Shown: positions 51,201-62,978 of the stretch, one piece after another
Numbering within the stretch: the first letter of the stretch is position 1
How the letters are laid out: the number at the start of each line of letters is the position of its first letter
From: Cymbidium sinense
Taxonomy: Eukaryota; Streptophyta; Magnoliopsida; Asparagales; Orchidaceae
NCBI GenBank assembly: GCA_021442155.1
Contig: CM038215.1
Span: forward strand, 208,934,982-208,998,981
DNA length: 64,000 nt
Direction of reading: 5' to 3'
Notes under the pieces: generated by a model
What the model was told of the DNA's origin: nothing
The model's database searches: none
The model's input: the letters and a program-made list of their open reading frames with translations, nothing else
Position numbers and translations under genes: made by a program

Positions 51201-52301
51201 AAATTTCCAAAAGTATCAGTTGTTGCTTCCTCATAATAATCTTTAGACTCAGAACGTGCCTCGACATATACGCCTTCCTTTGACTGGCCAGAAATTAATG
51301 TTACAGTGCCCAATACACTGCAATAAATGGAAAAGTCAAATCAGTATATTTAGGTTGTTATACTCACAGAAGCAGGGAAAGGGGAAATGATCAATATATG
51401 AACAGAAGCAAAAGTAGGCTAAAGAAAAACCAATAAGAATATTTTAGTAGTAGATTGAATATTACTCAAAAATACCAAGAGAAATACTAACAGAGTATTG
51501 GTATCAATATGCAAAGTTTCTTTGTTACTCATGAACACACCATGAAACTCTTCATTCATGAGCATGCTTCTTACATATGAAGGAAAAATAAAATACTGAT
51601 CCTTTTGGCCTCACACCACTAAATTCAAATGAACTAGTTAGCTATTGGTACCTCCATGAAAATAAAACAATCAGTTATGAAGGTATATGCGTTAAATTAC
51701 TACTCACTACTTTCATCTTCATATCAGACAGAGAACCATGAAGGTGCATGGCAATGAACAGTAGCTTGTACAATTTTAGTTACAAAGATGAAATTGAGCG
51801 AAAAGCACAAGAATTATACAAAACACTTCCAAGGTAATTCTACTGGTTTTGAACTTGTTAAGTGCACAACCTCAACACTACATGGAGCTATTTGGCCTCT
51901 AAGAAAAAATGCATCTCCAAATAGGCACAATAAAATGAGCATAATGTGCATCTTCAGATAAAAGATTTGATTCAAGAATAGTTTACTTCCAAACTGCTTT
52001 ATAAAAGCTACGAAACCATGAAAAGAAAAAAATATCTACATTAGCACCTCAATAATATTAAGGGTAAAATAATGAACAACCGAGCATTGGAAAGTAACCA
52101 ATGTATACAGGTAACCTAAAAATTTCATTAATGTAGCAAAATTATGTTTCAATAGCATCACAACTACATTAAGATTCTAAAACTTAATTAATAAAAAAAA
52201 AATGTGAACCTGTATGCAACACGTTTTGCATGGAAAAGAACCTCCTTGGAATCCCCCGATTCTAAATTTATCGCAACTGCTGAGGGGGAAAAAGCATACT
52301 C
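45193..52301 (-). CDS. NOMO: NOMO-like (nodal modulator) gene, 3' part, five exons
   Basis: NOMO is an ER membrane protein with a large lumenal region of repeated Ig/transthyretin-like beta-sandwich domains and one C-terminal membrane segment. In animals it works with TMEM147 and nicalin at the translocon. Five minus-strand exons join in phase: 52210-52301, 51083-51317, 45805-46161, 45361-45434, 45193-45289. Together they give 284 codons plus stop. Family landmarks are EYAFSPSA, VLFHAKRVAYS, GNFRLRGLLPD, TILSGHVEG, ESVFPLPIS and HVGPLKYK. ELTPAPVFPLIVGV then leads into the membrane segment, and a basic cytosolic tail ends KRAN. No stop or frameshift interrupts it. Plant homologues are near 1,200 residues, so about three quarters of the protein lies upstream and was not found in the window. 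Confidence 0.93.
45361..45434 (-). CDS. NOMO: NOMO exon: transmembrane segment
   Basis: 74 bp coding ELTPAPVFPLIVG and the hydrophobic membrane helix ending ISLP. Acceptor GTGCAG, donor AAG|GTATTG; it ends in phase 2. Confidence 0.93.
45805..46161 (-). CDS. NOMO: NOMO exon: last lumenal beta-sandwich domain
   Basis: 357 bp, exactly 119 codons, phase 0 on both sides. It starts VGTEDITGVDFVVFEEPE and ends HQQKQ. The acceptor is GTTCAG and the donor CAG|GTATA. Confidence 0.95.
46320..46934. mobile_element. hAT-type non-autonomous element in the NOMO intron
   Basis: The left end TAGGGCTGCAAATGA and the reverse complement of the right end, TAGTATTACAAATGA, form a short terminal inverted repeat. 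Flanking 8 bp AATATAAT (46312-46319) and ATTATAAT (46935-46942) match at 7 of 8, as expected for hAT. The interior is rich in AAGCTTG/GAGCTTGA words. 615 bp, no coding capacity. Confidence 0.8.
47230..47555. mobile_element. MITE with ~45 bp terminal inverted repeats (MULE-like)
   Basis: 47242-47286 matches the reverse complement of about 47502-47546 at roughly 70%. Both share CCAATTTAGTCCCAAA/GCTAATTTAGTCCCAAA at the inner end. Short, no coding capacity; the target-site duplication is not clear. Confidence 0.65.
47880..49730 (+). pseudogene. Ty1/copia integrase-RT-RNase H relic (copia C) in the NOMO intron
   Basis: Plus-strand pieces follow copia Pol order: end of integrase (FIAFVHVQ, KLDPQAVKCI, ~48010-48095), then the RT start (ALDDENWKNAKKFEQEAL, ~48603-48656, and KLPKKE, ~48684). 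RT proper includes YQLNDKNTFLHRYLMEEVYM (~48889-48945) and KAMLNMRYKKGQDVHSLFVK (~49032-49090). RNase H traces are KHNPKE and SMTNRKSISG (~49588-49618). It lies antisense to the host gene, with many stops. Confidence 0.87.
50472..50924. mobile_element. Possible MITE with long diverged inverted ends
   Basis: The left end (TACCAAATGGTTGCTAGACTT ... GTTCAATTTAAT) and the reverse complement of the right end (CCAATTTGGTACTTATCATGACTT ... TTGCTCAGTTTA) are similar in order over about 70 bp, with gaps. Boundaries are approximate. Confidence 0.4.
51083..51317 (-). CDS. NOMO: NOMO exon with GC donor
   Basis: 235 bp. It starts with the last base of a split Ser codon, then VLGTVTLISGQSKEG, EEATTDTFGNFRLRGLLPD and IERSSPDHLSVK. 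Acceptor ATTGCAG, donor AAG|GCAAGC. Confidence 0.94.
52210..52301 (-). CDS. NOMO: NOMO exon: EYAFSPSA block
   Basis: 92 bp coding EYAFSPSAVAINL and KEVLFHAKRVAY. Acceptor CATTGTAG, donor CAG|GTTCAC, ending in phase 2. This is the most 5' exon found. The preceding exon, expected to end near a PLLK motif, is not evident; a weak FLKLVFLK|GTAGTC frame at about 52466-52500 is only a possibility. Confidence 0.92.
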
Positions 52302-52640
52302 CTACAATGCAAAAAACATGGCATTTTTAGTTTCAAATAGGTGTTGTATCGGTGATAAGAAGAAAATATTGAGTTTAACTAAAAATATTATAATTGCCAT
52401 AGACATACTAATTTATCAGAGCATAAATATATGTGCATATGCTGACATAATCAAGCATAGACTACCTTGAGAAATACAAGTTTCAAAAATATGAAGTAAC
52501 TCATCAAACAATGTACTCTATACTAGGAAGAGCTAGATTGGTTGACCATTCTTTTGAAGTACCACAGAATCTTTTTCTTGGAAAAATTTACTGGCAATAA
52601 GAGGAGTACAAGACGAAAGCCTCGAGCACATAATTTATCA
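52302..52640 (-). other. NOMO intron sequence or truncated 5' flank
   Basis: No recognisable exon. It follows the acceptor of the 52210-52301 exon and must be intronic if the gene is complete to the right. Confidence 0.5.
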
Positions 52641-53990
52641 TCACCATCATCCTTATGCCACCACCTATTTGGTGTTAACATTGTGAATCCTCATTTTTCA
52701 TTCATTTTTTTAGTGTTCTATATGATATTAAACTTATTCTTAAAAAAACATTTTGAATAACTTTTATTCAAGTTATCTTAGGCCTACCCAATTTTCTTCC
52801 TAATCCTCTAACTATTTTTATGTACTCATCTAATAGCAACATTTTTTTTATCTTTCATAGTAATTGTCCAAACCACCCAATTATATTTTCAATTACCTTA
52901 TCTCCTCTAATCATTCATTTATTTATCCTCCATAGTTTTGCCATGCATTGATCTTAATATTTTTATTGTTATCAACTTAAGTTAGACATAAATGACTTCT
53001 TTATAACCCAACATTCAGATTCACACAAAATCATTGACCTAATTATGATTTTATAAAATTTACTTTTACTCCTATGACACCATCTAATAGGGGTGTGCAT
53101 TAATTGGTTAAAACCAAAAAATCATATTGAACCAAATATTAAATTGGTTTGGTTTGGTTTAAAAAATTACTTTGATTTTTAGCTTAACTTTTTTGACTAT
53201 TCAGTTTTTTGATTTTTGATTTGGTTTTGATATTGTAAAATCCAAATAAATCAAAAAATATCAAAGTATCTATTTTTTAAGATTCAAATAAATAGTCTAA
53301 TGTTATTTGTAGTTTGACATTGTCTATTTTTTTTATTTTTGGTGTAGTTAAGTCATTTCTCCCTTTGATTTCACCGATTAGTATTTTAACAAGCATATTT
53401 TCAGTTTAATAAAATGAATTCAAGAATCTAATAGGTTGGATTTGAGACTTAGCTTTATTCATACTTTCGATTATTATTTTTAAGAATTTGAAAGAATATA
53501 ATAATTTGGATTAGAGAGTTAGTTGTATTACAACTTGTTTTTTTGCATATCAATACTTTGATTTTGTTATATTAAAATCTAGTTCCATAAAAAGAAGCTA
53601 ATGCTTAGTTTTACATATGTAACATATCAAAATTAAATGAACATTAATCATATAAAATAGTATAACCACCTTAAGTTAAGGTCTTAACTTGACAAGAATG
53701 CTTAAAAATTGGCCATCAAAATTTCAGTTTAACCAAACCAAAGTAAATATTGGTTTGGTTTTTCTAAACTTTGATCGGTTTGATTTTTTGGATAATGGAT
53801 CAAAAACCAATTAGTTTAAAAAAATTATCAAAATAAACTGAACATACACCCCTATCCTCTAATCACACAAAACCCCAGAGGCACTTCTTATTAACCATTC
53901 ATCTTGAAAAATTTTATCCACATCTATATCTCCATTCTTTCATATGATATGTAATAAACCAAAATAATAATAATAATAAAAATATATATT
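52640..53990 (-). pseudogene. LINE 5 ORF2 C-terminal relic split by a hAT element
   Basis: Minus strand. On the right, NGDIDVDKIFQDEWLIRSASG then VLCD (about 53875-53945) is the late part of a LINE ORF2. It is interrupted by the hAT element, then continues as VNFIKS and CVNLNVGL (~52995-53070) and GWFGQLL (~52865-52885). It ends with GRPK (~52790) and a GATGATGGTGATGAT tail near 52640-52660. The family resembles LINEs 1-3 but the wording differs, so it is an older or separate lineage. Confidence 0.75.
53088..53854. mobile_element. hAT-type non-autonomous element, 767 bp, inside LINE 5
   Basis: The left end TAGGGGTGTGCAT and the reverse complement of the right end, TAGGGGTGTATGT, form the terminal repeat. 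Flanking 8 bp CCATCTAA (53080-53087) and TCCTCTAA (53855-53862) match at 6 of 8. The interior has GGTTTGGTTT near the left and AACCAAACCAAAGT near the right. No open reading frame. Confidence 0.85.
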
Positions 53991-53998
53991 TTATCTTG

Positions 53999-54520
53999 AA
54001 TCATAGTGTCGGTTGAACCCGACACCGTGATTCTATTGAGTGAAGATTCATAGAACTTTAGTTTTTACCGAAAACGAGAGGGAGATTAAGAGAGGTGAGA
54101 TCATGCGAGTGTACCGAGTCATTTCGATGTAGAGCAAGGAAGAGATTGGGCCTTGTATCCATGCCCTAGACAACTGATTCTCGCGTGTGGCCATTGTGGT
54201 CAAGGCAGCCAAGCGACTCGGTGACCTTGCGAGTAATCGATCAGTCCAAGAGGGGGAAGATGAGGAATTGGTCTCATGTGTGTATGCTCTAGTTGTCATT
54301 GTGTGTCATGGTTGACAAAGCAAGCCGCCAAGCTGGATCGAAGCATGCAGCATCTCAAGCATGAAGTTTTCACCGAGAGAAGTCGATCCCCACAAGAGCT
54401 TCGTGTGTGTGTGACCGAGGAAGGAGGGAATCAAATTTGCGTGTGTGTGACTTTGAACGAGCGACCGGCACGAGTTAGGGTCAAACCGAGAAGGCTAAGA
54501 GGTAAGACTTATTTATAAAT
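53999..54520. other. GC-richer island with terminal hairpin, unidentified
   Basis: Starts with a ~14 bp stem hairpin (AATCATAGTGTCGG ... CCCGACACCGTGATT). About 500 bp of GC-richer DNA with CGTGTGTGTG words and loosely repeated blocks (GTCAAGGCAGCCAAGC / GACAAAGCAAGCCGCCAAGC) follows. Open frames exist on both strands, without a recognised domain. Confidence 0.45.
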
Positions 54521-54751
54521 CGAAATGTGCTCCACGTAACATAAGAAAACCTAATTCAATTTTGAAATAATGATTATTAAATTGATTAGGGATTAGTACG
54601 AAGTAGAGAGATTCAACGGTAAGGCTTATTTATAAATTAAAATAAACTTTTGACTTCATTGTGCTCCATGTAATATAAGAAAACCTAATTCAATTTTGAA
54701 ATAATAATTATTAAATTGATAGGGATTGGTACCAAGGAGAGAGATTCAACA
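54501..54751 (+). repeat. 117 bp tandem duplication
   Basis: 54501-54617 and 54618-54751 share GGTAAG(A/G)CTTATTTATAAAT, AATAAGAAAACCTAATTC-like and TATTAAATTGAT(T)AGGGATT. The second copy has an extra ~17 bp. Confidence 0.9.
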
Positions 54752-55750
54752 AAGAAAAATGAATTTTGCAAACTTATAAGTATTATTCTACAATTTTATT
54801 TTGACATAACTTATCTTTATTTATGTCTAAAACATGAAAAAAATATATTAACAAATTCAACTAAATTGAAACCTATGAATGAGATGCTAGATTTGAAGGT
54901 TATGAATGAGATGAATGTAGCAATAAAATGAATATTTATAATAATAAATAGTTAAAATAAGTTTACCTTTCCTCATGTATAGTGTAAATTATGTTCAATT
55001 ATAAAATATCAATTATCTACATATGAAATATAATCTTAAATATTGAATCGACATTAAGCGTATCAAATAGAAATGAATATATTATATAAAATTGCTTATA
55101 ATAACAAAAAAAACTAGCCTTCTTTGCAGATCTTAAAAGTGAAATTAAATACTATGAGATGGATGAAACAAAGAGGGATTGATTAATTCAATTGAAAAAA
55201 AATTAGAAGAAGATAGATAGGTTTTAAAACAACTGACTTTTAGAGGGAAGAAAGAATAATAAATATTTATTTTATATGTATATTAGTTGAATTATATTTC
55301 CAAATTAATGATGAATAAAGTAAAGGTAATAATTGATGATAAAAACCAAATAAATTAAATTATGTTAGAAATAAAAAATAAAAATGTAAATAAAGATAAA
55401 AATTTGACTAAGAATTTTTAAAATCTTTAAATAAATAAATTTAAAAGAAAAGATATAATATTACATTAAAAGGAATATATGTTTCAATAATGTACACATA
55501 TGTATATATACAAGTATAGATCCAATTAATAAATTTATTATAGGTATTTCAATTGAACAAGTAAATCTCAAGGAGAAGGAGATCCAAGAAGCTTCAAATT
55601 AAAGTGAGGAAATATATTTCTTAATTATAGTGATTTAATATTTAAATCAAATGCACTATGAATAAATTAAGAGACCTTTTCAAACCTTTAATAGTCACTT
55701 ATGTTTCATTTACAAAGTCTCCATCATGGATAAATAAATGCCCATGTCAT
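54752..55750. other. AT-rich DNA, no gene recognised
   Basis: Short A-rich words only; nothing identified. Confidence 0.7.
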
Positions 55751-56957
55751 TCATGCATATAAACTCATCATTAACAACAACAACAAGCCTTTATCCCACT
55801 GTGGGGTCAGCTACATGAATCCTTCTTCTCCATTGTATCCTATTATGTGTCAAATTCTCATTTAATTCAAGTATACTAAGGTCATTTTGTATACATCTTA
55901 ACCAAGTCTTTTTAGATCTACCTCTGCCTTCCTTAATATAAGACAAATTTAATCATCTACTCTCCAAACTGGGTCATCGGATGACAGACACTTTATGTGG
56001 CCAAATCATTTAAGGCGACTCTCTCTAATCTTATCTACCACTAGAGCTACTCCAACTTTTTCCCAAACATACTCATTTCGCATTTTATCTCTAAGAGTAA
56101 AGCCACTTCCACGAAAGCATCCTCATCTCGCAAAGACTAAACTTAGTCTTATGCTTCTCTTTTATTGGCCAACATTTTGCACCATAAATCATTGCAGGTC
56201 TTACCACTATCTTATAAAATTTTCCCTTAAGTTTAAGCGGTACTTTTCTTTCACACAACAGGCCAGATGCATTCCTTCACTTCAACCATCCAACTTGAAT
56301 TCTACTAATAACATCTCCATCTATTTCACCATCATTTTGAACAAAAGAGCCTAGATATATGAATCACTCACTCTTTTTAATGACTTATTCACCCAATATG
56401 ACAACACTACCACTAAAACTTCTACAACTACAATTACACTCCATATATTCAATTTTAGATCTACTTAAACGAAAACTTTTAGATTCTAGGGTTGACCTCC
56501 ATAATTCAAGTTTCTCTTGGACTCCCTCTCTAGTCTTATCAACAAGCAGAATGTCATCAGTAAAAAGCATACAGCAAGGTACATCTTATAAATGCCTAGT
56601 AAGAACATCCATAATTAAAGTAACATGATAAGGGCTTAAAGCTGGTCCTTGATGTAATCCAACTGAAATAGGAAAATATTTTATCAATCCTCCTTGTGTT
56701 TGGACACAAGTAATAGCTCTAATATACATATCCTTAATGACTTGAATATAACCGATATTAACTCCTTTCTTTTCTAGAACTCTCCAAAGAACATCTCTTG
56801 AAACTTTATCATAAGCTTTCTCTAAATCAACAAATATCATATGTAAATCCTCCTTACTTTCTCTATACTTCTCCATCAAACCTCCTAACAAATGTATAGC
56901 ATCCATTTAATGTGTATGATGTATAGCATCCATCAAACCTCATGCATATAAATTCAT
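55751..56957 (-). mobile_element. LINE 3 with flanking target-site duplications
   Basis: A minus-strand LINE ends at a (GTT)n tail (AACAACAACAACAAG at about 55773-55787). The flanks TCATGCATATAAACTCAT (55751-55768) and TCATGCATATAAATTCAT (56940-56957) match at 17 of 18 bases. The element itself is 55769-56939, truncated at the 5' end. The 5' junction carries a short direct repeat (ATGTATAGCATCCAT at 56892 and 56919). Confidence 0.92.
55980..56906 (-). pseudogene. LINE 3 reverse transcriptase fragment
   Basis: Open from 56906 to 56586 with [35 protein letters not shown] and KYFPISVGLHQGPALSPY, ending LTRHL. A frame change follows, then a second open piece (56570-56385) with [17 protein letters not shown], where the usual FADD is FTDD. 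A decayed C-terminal region follows to about 55980. Close relative of LINE 1. Confidence 0.92.
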
Positions 56958-57950
56958 GCATCATAAAATTTGAATGGGGTAATTTAATAACTTTATGTTT
57001 TTAAAGTTCATATATAAATGTTTGAGGTAAAGAAAATAAATAAGTTGCACATATATTTGTGATTGTATATGCATGACATGAGAATAAAGTTCACCCCCAT
57101 ATGATACTAGCTGAGAATGCAATATACTTGTGCACGTAAATAAAAATGAAAAAGGAAAATGGATGCTTGTCCATTGGATGGGTTTAAAAAGGTTCTTTAC
57201 ACGGTGACTCAAATGACGGTTGAAAAACATGAAATAATAAAATATTAAATAAATTATAAAATGTTTATTTCACAGTTTTTATATATTCAAATGTTTGCTA
57301 TATTTCACTTTCATGTATAATTGCTATCTGAATTGTTCATGCATGTTATCTCTGTTATCTTGAATTACTATAATATAAAAACATGATTATCCATTGAATA
57401 TGTAATTCATTTACCATTTTTATAAATTTTTCAGGTAATTCTCCTAATTAAATAGATAGTAGAAGGAGAACTTTAAACACAAGGAAACTTCTGGAGATAG
57501 GTATTTGCTTAGTTTATGTTTAATAAAATTTCAATTGTGGATGTATACATTTTAAACAAATCTGTGTATTTAAGGATTGGATTTTAGTTGGCTCTTTATG
57601 ATTTGGAAGATTTTTTGTATTTTGTATTCACTTGGATATGTTTAAATTAATTATTTTATGTCCAATCGTCAATTCTCGTATTATTATTCCAAGCTTCCGG
57701 GCCAGATCGTGACATGATATATCGAAAATACTTAAACCTATCATGCCCACAATATATTCTAAAAAAAAATCATTACTATTAACAACATATCAACTAAAAT
57801 TGCATAATATATGCTTATCTTATTCTACAAATTCTAAGGCCTCCATCTTCTAAGCAGTTATAACATTTCAATGGATGTCTTAATAATTAGGTGATATCTA
57901 CAAAATGCATACATTAAAGCACCTCACTTTAAGAATCATTTCCAAGCATC
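56958..57950. other. AT-rich DNA, no gene recognised
   Basis: No coding region. TTCCGGGCCAGATCGTGACATGA near 57695 looks like a scrap of LTR sequence, without a partner. Not classified further. Confidence 0.55.
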
Positions 57951-57959
57951 TCCATATTT

Positions 57960-59170
57960 AATGCAAAAAATATGGAATCAATCTGGGTCCTTAATATAAA
58001 TTTATTATAATTGAAAACTCTAAGGTCTGTCCACAAATATTTCTAATGTTACTCAATTCTCTATCATACATATCTTCAAGAATATCAACATATATATCAT
58101 ACACAAATTTGTGCATTAATAAGCACCCAATCAATTATTCGTATTCAAACATAAGTTTTCTCAAGATCAATATAAAACATATAAATAACATTTTTTAATC
58201 CTATATACTTCTCAATCAAATGTCTTGAAGCAAATATCACTTCCATATTAAATCTTCCTAGTGTGAAACCAACTTATTTCTCGAAAATGTATATAATTTT
58301 TTTCTAATCCTATGTTTCATTAATCCCACCATAAATTTCACTATATAACTCATAAGTTTAAGTTCTCTATTGCTAAAAAAAATTCTAAACATCACCTTTA
58401 TTCTTAAATGTTGACAACAAAATATTTTCCTCAAATTATTTGACTTCTTCTTAGACTTTGAAATTCTATTGAAAATTGTATTATCCAAATCATTGCAATA
58501 TGCCATATACCTCTCCAAAGTACATTAGCTCACATTAAAACCTATACTTCCACATTTGCATCTTGTTCAGAGCTAATTCTACTTCTTTTTTTAATCAATC
58601 TATAATATACTCCATTTTATTACTCATTATTCTCTTACAAAACAAAGTCATTCATGAAACATTTATTTGACAATTTCTCAAAGTAATATTTTCATCTTAC
58701 CTTTATCTAGGTTATGTTATATTTACTTTTAATGCATCTAACTTGATCAAAATTCCTATATATTTTATCTCATGTATTAGTTGTTATATAAATCATCAAT
58801 AGTTATAATCTTTGCTTTGATCATTACTATCTTTGCAAAACTTCTATCTTTTTGATATAATCATTATATGCTTCAATTCTTAGTAGTATTCATCCTGTCA
58901 CATTTTAAAAATAAATTTATCTTCCTGAATAATACTGAATAATATTTAGTGCCTCGTAAATCCACCAGCTTTGCTATCAGTGTATCTAGATTCTACTAAA
59001 ATCTTTATTGCAATCTCCTTAAAAGAATTATTCATTCTATCATATATTAACCTTGGCTCAACTAAATTGTTTCAACTTAACTCCTTTAACAACCCATCTT
59101 GAAAAACGAATAATTTCTCATATTTCAGTATCCACTAACTTATCTTAAAGTAAATTTTTCTTTATAATCT
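57960..59170 (-). pseudogene. LINE 4 reverse transcriptase relic
   Basis: Minus strand, reading leftward: a linker trace (AIKILVESR, ~59000), then NTIFNRISKSKKK (~58435-58475) and IKVMFRIFFSNRELKLMSYI (~58345-58405), a diverged form of NKGD...NYRGIKLMS. Next come NKLVSH (58258), GFTLGRFNMEVIF (~58230-58265) and YMFYIDLEKTY (~58145-58180). DMYDREL follows at about 58060. Strong decay; no tail or target-site duplication found. The best open piece is 58258-58518. Confidence 0.77.
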
Positions 59171-59786
59171 AAATTTTTTTCATTTATATTTAAAATGCAT
59201 TAGGTTTAGAGTTTAGGATTTAGGATTTAGAATCATTCTACAATGGGATATTACTATGCCACTAGAATCTTGAATTCCTTTAACCACTGTTGCTTTCAAC
59301 ATACCATTTTATCCTTTCTTTTGAAGTGGTGGCTTAATTTCATAAATGCACTAGAAAATTTACAATGATGAAAGCATAGGAGCAACATATAAATGCTAAA
59401 ATCATCTAAATTTGTTATAAAGATTAACTTTCTCTCATGCCTAGCTTCTTTAAGAAAAAACTTATTCAAAAATAATTTTAGATGATAGTATTAAAACAAA
59501 TTATTTATCCAAGATAAACATAATAAAAAAATATACTTTGGTGGTTTCAATGTGCAAAGGTAAAAAAATTACACCCCTTAGAAGGTATTGGATACTATTG
59601 ATGTCCAAGATCCTAAAAGTCCACAGATCTTAATTTTCATCTAATGCCATCAATATGCATGCATGCATCCATGAAGTTTTCAAGATTGCTCCATCCACCT
59701 CATCAATCGATGGCATTGCTCATTCCTTTTTTGTATAGCATTAAATTAACAATCTAAATTAAATATTCATGTCACGTTTTAGTTTT
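59171..59786. other. Unidentified DNA left of the inverted repeat
   Basis: AT-rich; short telomere-like wording (AGGATTTAGGATTTAGAAT near 59216) is not a true array. Nothing coding recognised. Confidence 0.55.
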
Positions 59787-59949
59787 TAAGGAGAGGAGAT
59801 GCTTTTTTGTAGGCGCGTAAGACGGAGGGGGCGGAAGGTCATCTATCGCATGTGGGTTTATTTTTGACGTGGGGAATGGAGAGTTGGGAGGGTTTAAGGC
59901 TTTAGTTCGGGTTGCTACATCATGGAGTTAAAGCGGGAAAGTGTGTCAC
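59787..59949 (+). repeat. Left arm of a 163/164 bp inverted repeat
   Basis: Matches the reverse complement of 62979-63142 at about 93-95%, from TAAGGAGAGGAGATGC to GCGGGAAAGTGTGTCAC. GC-richer than its surroundings. Confidence 0.95.
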
Positions 59950-62900
59950 GGAGCAATGCCATCGATTGACTATCGCCGGCCGCCGCTGACTATTACCTGG
60001 CTCTTTTATGTCTCCTCATATGAAAACAACACAAAAGTAATAAAAAAAGAGAAGAATTTTTTTAATCCCCTCATAAATTAGGGACCTGCTTTTCACATTA
60101 AAACAAACCAAGGATAATAATAAAATTTCTTCTCTTCTCTACACAATTAATACCCTATAGTAATCTTCTTTGACTTGTCCATAGAAAATAAAAATAGTGT
60201 TTTGAATAATTCAAACTCAAGCCTGTCATTAAAAAAAGAAATCCACGACCTTCTCTCAGCGAAGGGGGGAGCAATTCTTCTCCCTCAACACCTAAAGCCC
60301 CGTCTCTCCCACCATCTCTTGTGACCTAGGCCCGCCAGAGCTCATAACCATCCACTTCTCGTTCAATTCTAGGATTAAACTACCCCTAAATCCATACCAC
60401 ACAGCACATCTCATTCCTCACTCTCTTTCTCGTTTTTCACCCAGCTGACAGCCACTTTGTAATACTCAAGAATTTTTATAAAAAAAAGAAGAGGTAAACT
60501 AAATTATTCATTTTTATTTTACCTTGTCTTTTCACACCCCGGAAGTCATCATACATATTTTTTATAAAATTATATGCTTTGCTGTGAACAAAACAATATA
60601 TACATGTGTCTATGTATATGTAATATGTTTATATCTATTAATTAAGTCAATTAAAAAATTAAAAATTAATTATCAATTAACTTACATTTAATTTCTAATT
60701 AAATAACCTGTTTATATATATTAAGTCATCATACCCTTGGTTTTTGCACTATAGCTCCATTAATTAAATCCACTAAGCCTTGCATGCATTGGCTGGATTG
60801 AATTGGTGAATTGACTAATGGCTGAGATTAATAGGAAATTAGGAAGCCAATGGATTAATTAATATGTTAAGAAATCCTCCTTATATTCGGTTCAGCCTGC
60901 CCTTTTCGCCACCCCAACTTTTTCACTGTGCCGCCTCTCTCCGTCACAGGTGAAACCGAGGGGTACTCTGAGAGCTGGAGTGGGCAGTAAGAGGGAACTC
61001 CGGTGATTGGTGAAGGGATTAGTGATAAATGAAATATTATATATATATATATATATGGTATATACTTACATGTGTATGATGTATGACTGTTCAATTAAAT
61101 CAATTTAATTAACTTATATTCCATCTGATTTATAATTTCAACTAAACAAAAGCTGCAGCTACCCTTAAACCGTGACAATTGGAAGGCTGGCTGGAAGAAG
61201 CCAGGTAATTTACATGAGATATATGTATGTTGTATAATGTAATACATTAAGCATTCTCACCTTAAGTCATTGACTCCTAATTTTAATTAGATAATGCAAC
61301 TAAAGAACTGGAAAAAAGAATTAAACAGTCGGTTAAAAAAAAGAAAAAAAAATTATATAAAGGTATATATATACATATATAATTACAAGATATTAAAGAG
61401 TAATTAAATATAAAATGTGTATATGTATAAATATTTTACTAATTCTTTGTTAAATACTGGTTCCGTGGTTAGTTTAATCAAATTTTTTTTTATCATAGAT
61501 AATTGAAAGCTTTAATAATGAAAGATGGAATAAGAGATAGTTATAAATTTGAAAAATTTTAATATCTGTGATAATTTATCCAGGTAAACAGTGTTCAATA
61601 TATATTCGAACAGTTTTAGGAAAGTGTAACTATTTGAGTTCAAAAGGGTTGAAGGTGGTGAGATTGAATTCAGGTAAGAATGTAATTCAAGTTTATAGAA
61701 GTAATAAATTAAATTAATTTAAGAATTTCCAAGCATTAATAAAGAAATTTTTATCGTTAGCTATGTATTCAAAGAGACGATGAGTACACAGCATTATTGA
61801 CTCAAATATTAAGATGAGACTTATAATTGTTAAATTAATTTCAAATGTTTTATAAGAATATTGTTTGCCACAGTTACATCTTGTAATTGTATTATACTTC
61901 ACAAATTAGATGTTGCTTTCAGGTTAAGTTTAAATGAGTTTGATTTCCTACATCACTTATCAAGCATGATGTAATGATTTACCATGATTTGATTCAGTTT
62001 AGTTCTTTGATGTCATATAATATTGCTATGTATTGAAAAATGATTCAGTACAGATATTCCTATATATCTGAATAGAAATAATACACATGATAAATAAAAA
62101 ATGTTATGAAATTATGATAGAAATACTACGTTATGAGAACTGTGCAGGTAGGCAAAAATTCTGACAAGATAAACCTTCATTAAGAGATTTTAGAATTCCA
62201 GAATCTTAACATTTAAACTGATTGGACCAATTGATGTCAAGGAGGGTTGTTGATAAATAGTATGGTATTGGCCCTATCTTATCTTCAATTGTTGACCAAA
62301 GGGCCGAATGACAACCCTTATGTTATAAAAGTCAAGACCTATGCAAATATAAATGATATTTCTAATGAGATGATTTGATATAAAACTGAACTTGATTTCA
62401 TTAAATAAATGATTCACATATATAGATATTTCTGCTATATATTATTTATATATCACAACTTTATAGATTATTGTTTAGTTCTTGTACTTGATAACAAACT
62501 TTACAACTGTTACATTTCTATAAGTTCTAATTATATAGATACATTGCTTCTTATATCTTGTTCTAAAATTACTTTAGCAATACTTATCTTACTAAGCCAC
62601 AAGCTTATGATATTACACATTGACTCTTTCAGGCAAGAATGAAGAGGACAGTGGCTAGACAGAACTTTTGAATTATACAATTTTGAGTTTTCAAAAACAA
62701 TAAAGACTTTTTGAATACGCATAAAGTTTCATTTTGATATCTTTAGTTGCTCTGTATTTATATTAATATTCGATGTTACACGCTTCTAGATATGTGATGT
62801 AAATATACAATAATTAGTAGAAAAAATTTGTTCATTATGATTCACTGAAATTCAATTTTTACTTGCTGACACTGAATTCTTACATGTCAAGATGAGTTGG

Positions 62901-62978
62901 TAGAAATTGTGTTATGAATCGTCCCATTCTGCTTCACCTTAGGGGGTGGGGGCGGAGTGGAGGTGGGTAATTTGAGGT
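59950..62978. other. Spacer between the inverted-repeat arms, no gene recognised
   Basis: About 3 kb. GC-richer, C/T-rich patches at 60240-60470 and 60890-61010 could be promoter or leader DNA. An (AT)n run lies at about 61038-61056. The rest is AT-rich with no identified coding region. Confidence 0.6.

Noticed and set aside
52466..52510. Possible extra NOMO exon ending FLKLVFLK before GTAGTC
   Set aside because: Only weakly like the expected PLLK end, with no good acceptor at a sensible distance; left as a possibility only.
54048..54518. Open frames of 80-83 codons on both strands of the GC island
   Set aside because: Overlapping frames on opposite strands without any recognised domain; open because of low AT content.
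59205..59235. Telomere-like words (TTTAGGATTTAGG)
   Set aside because: Too few and irregular units to be a telomeric array.
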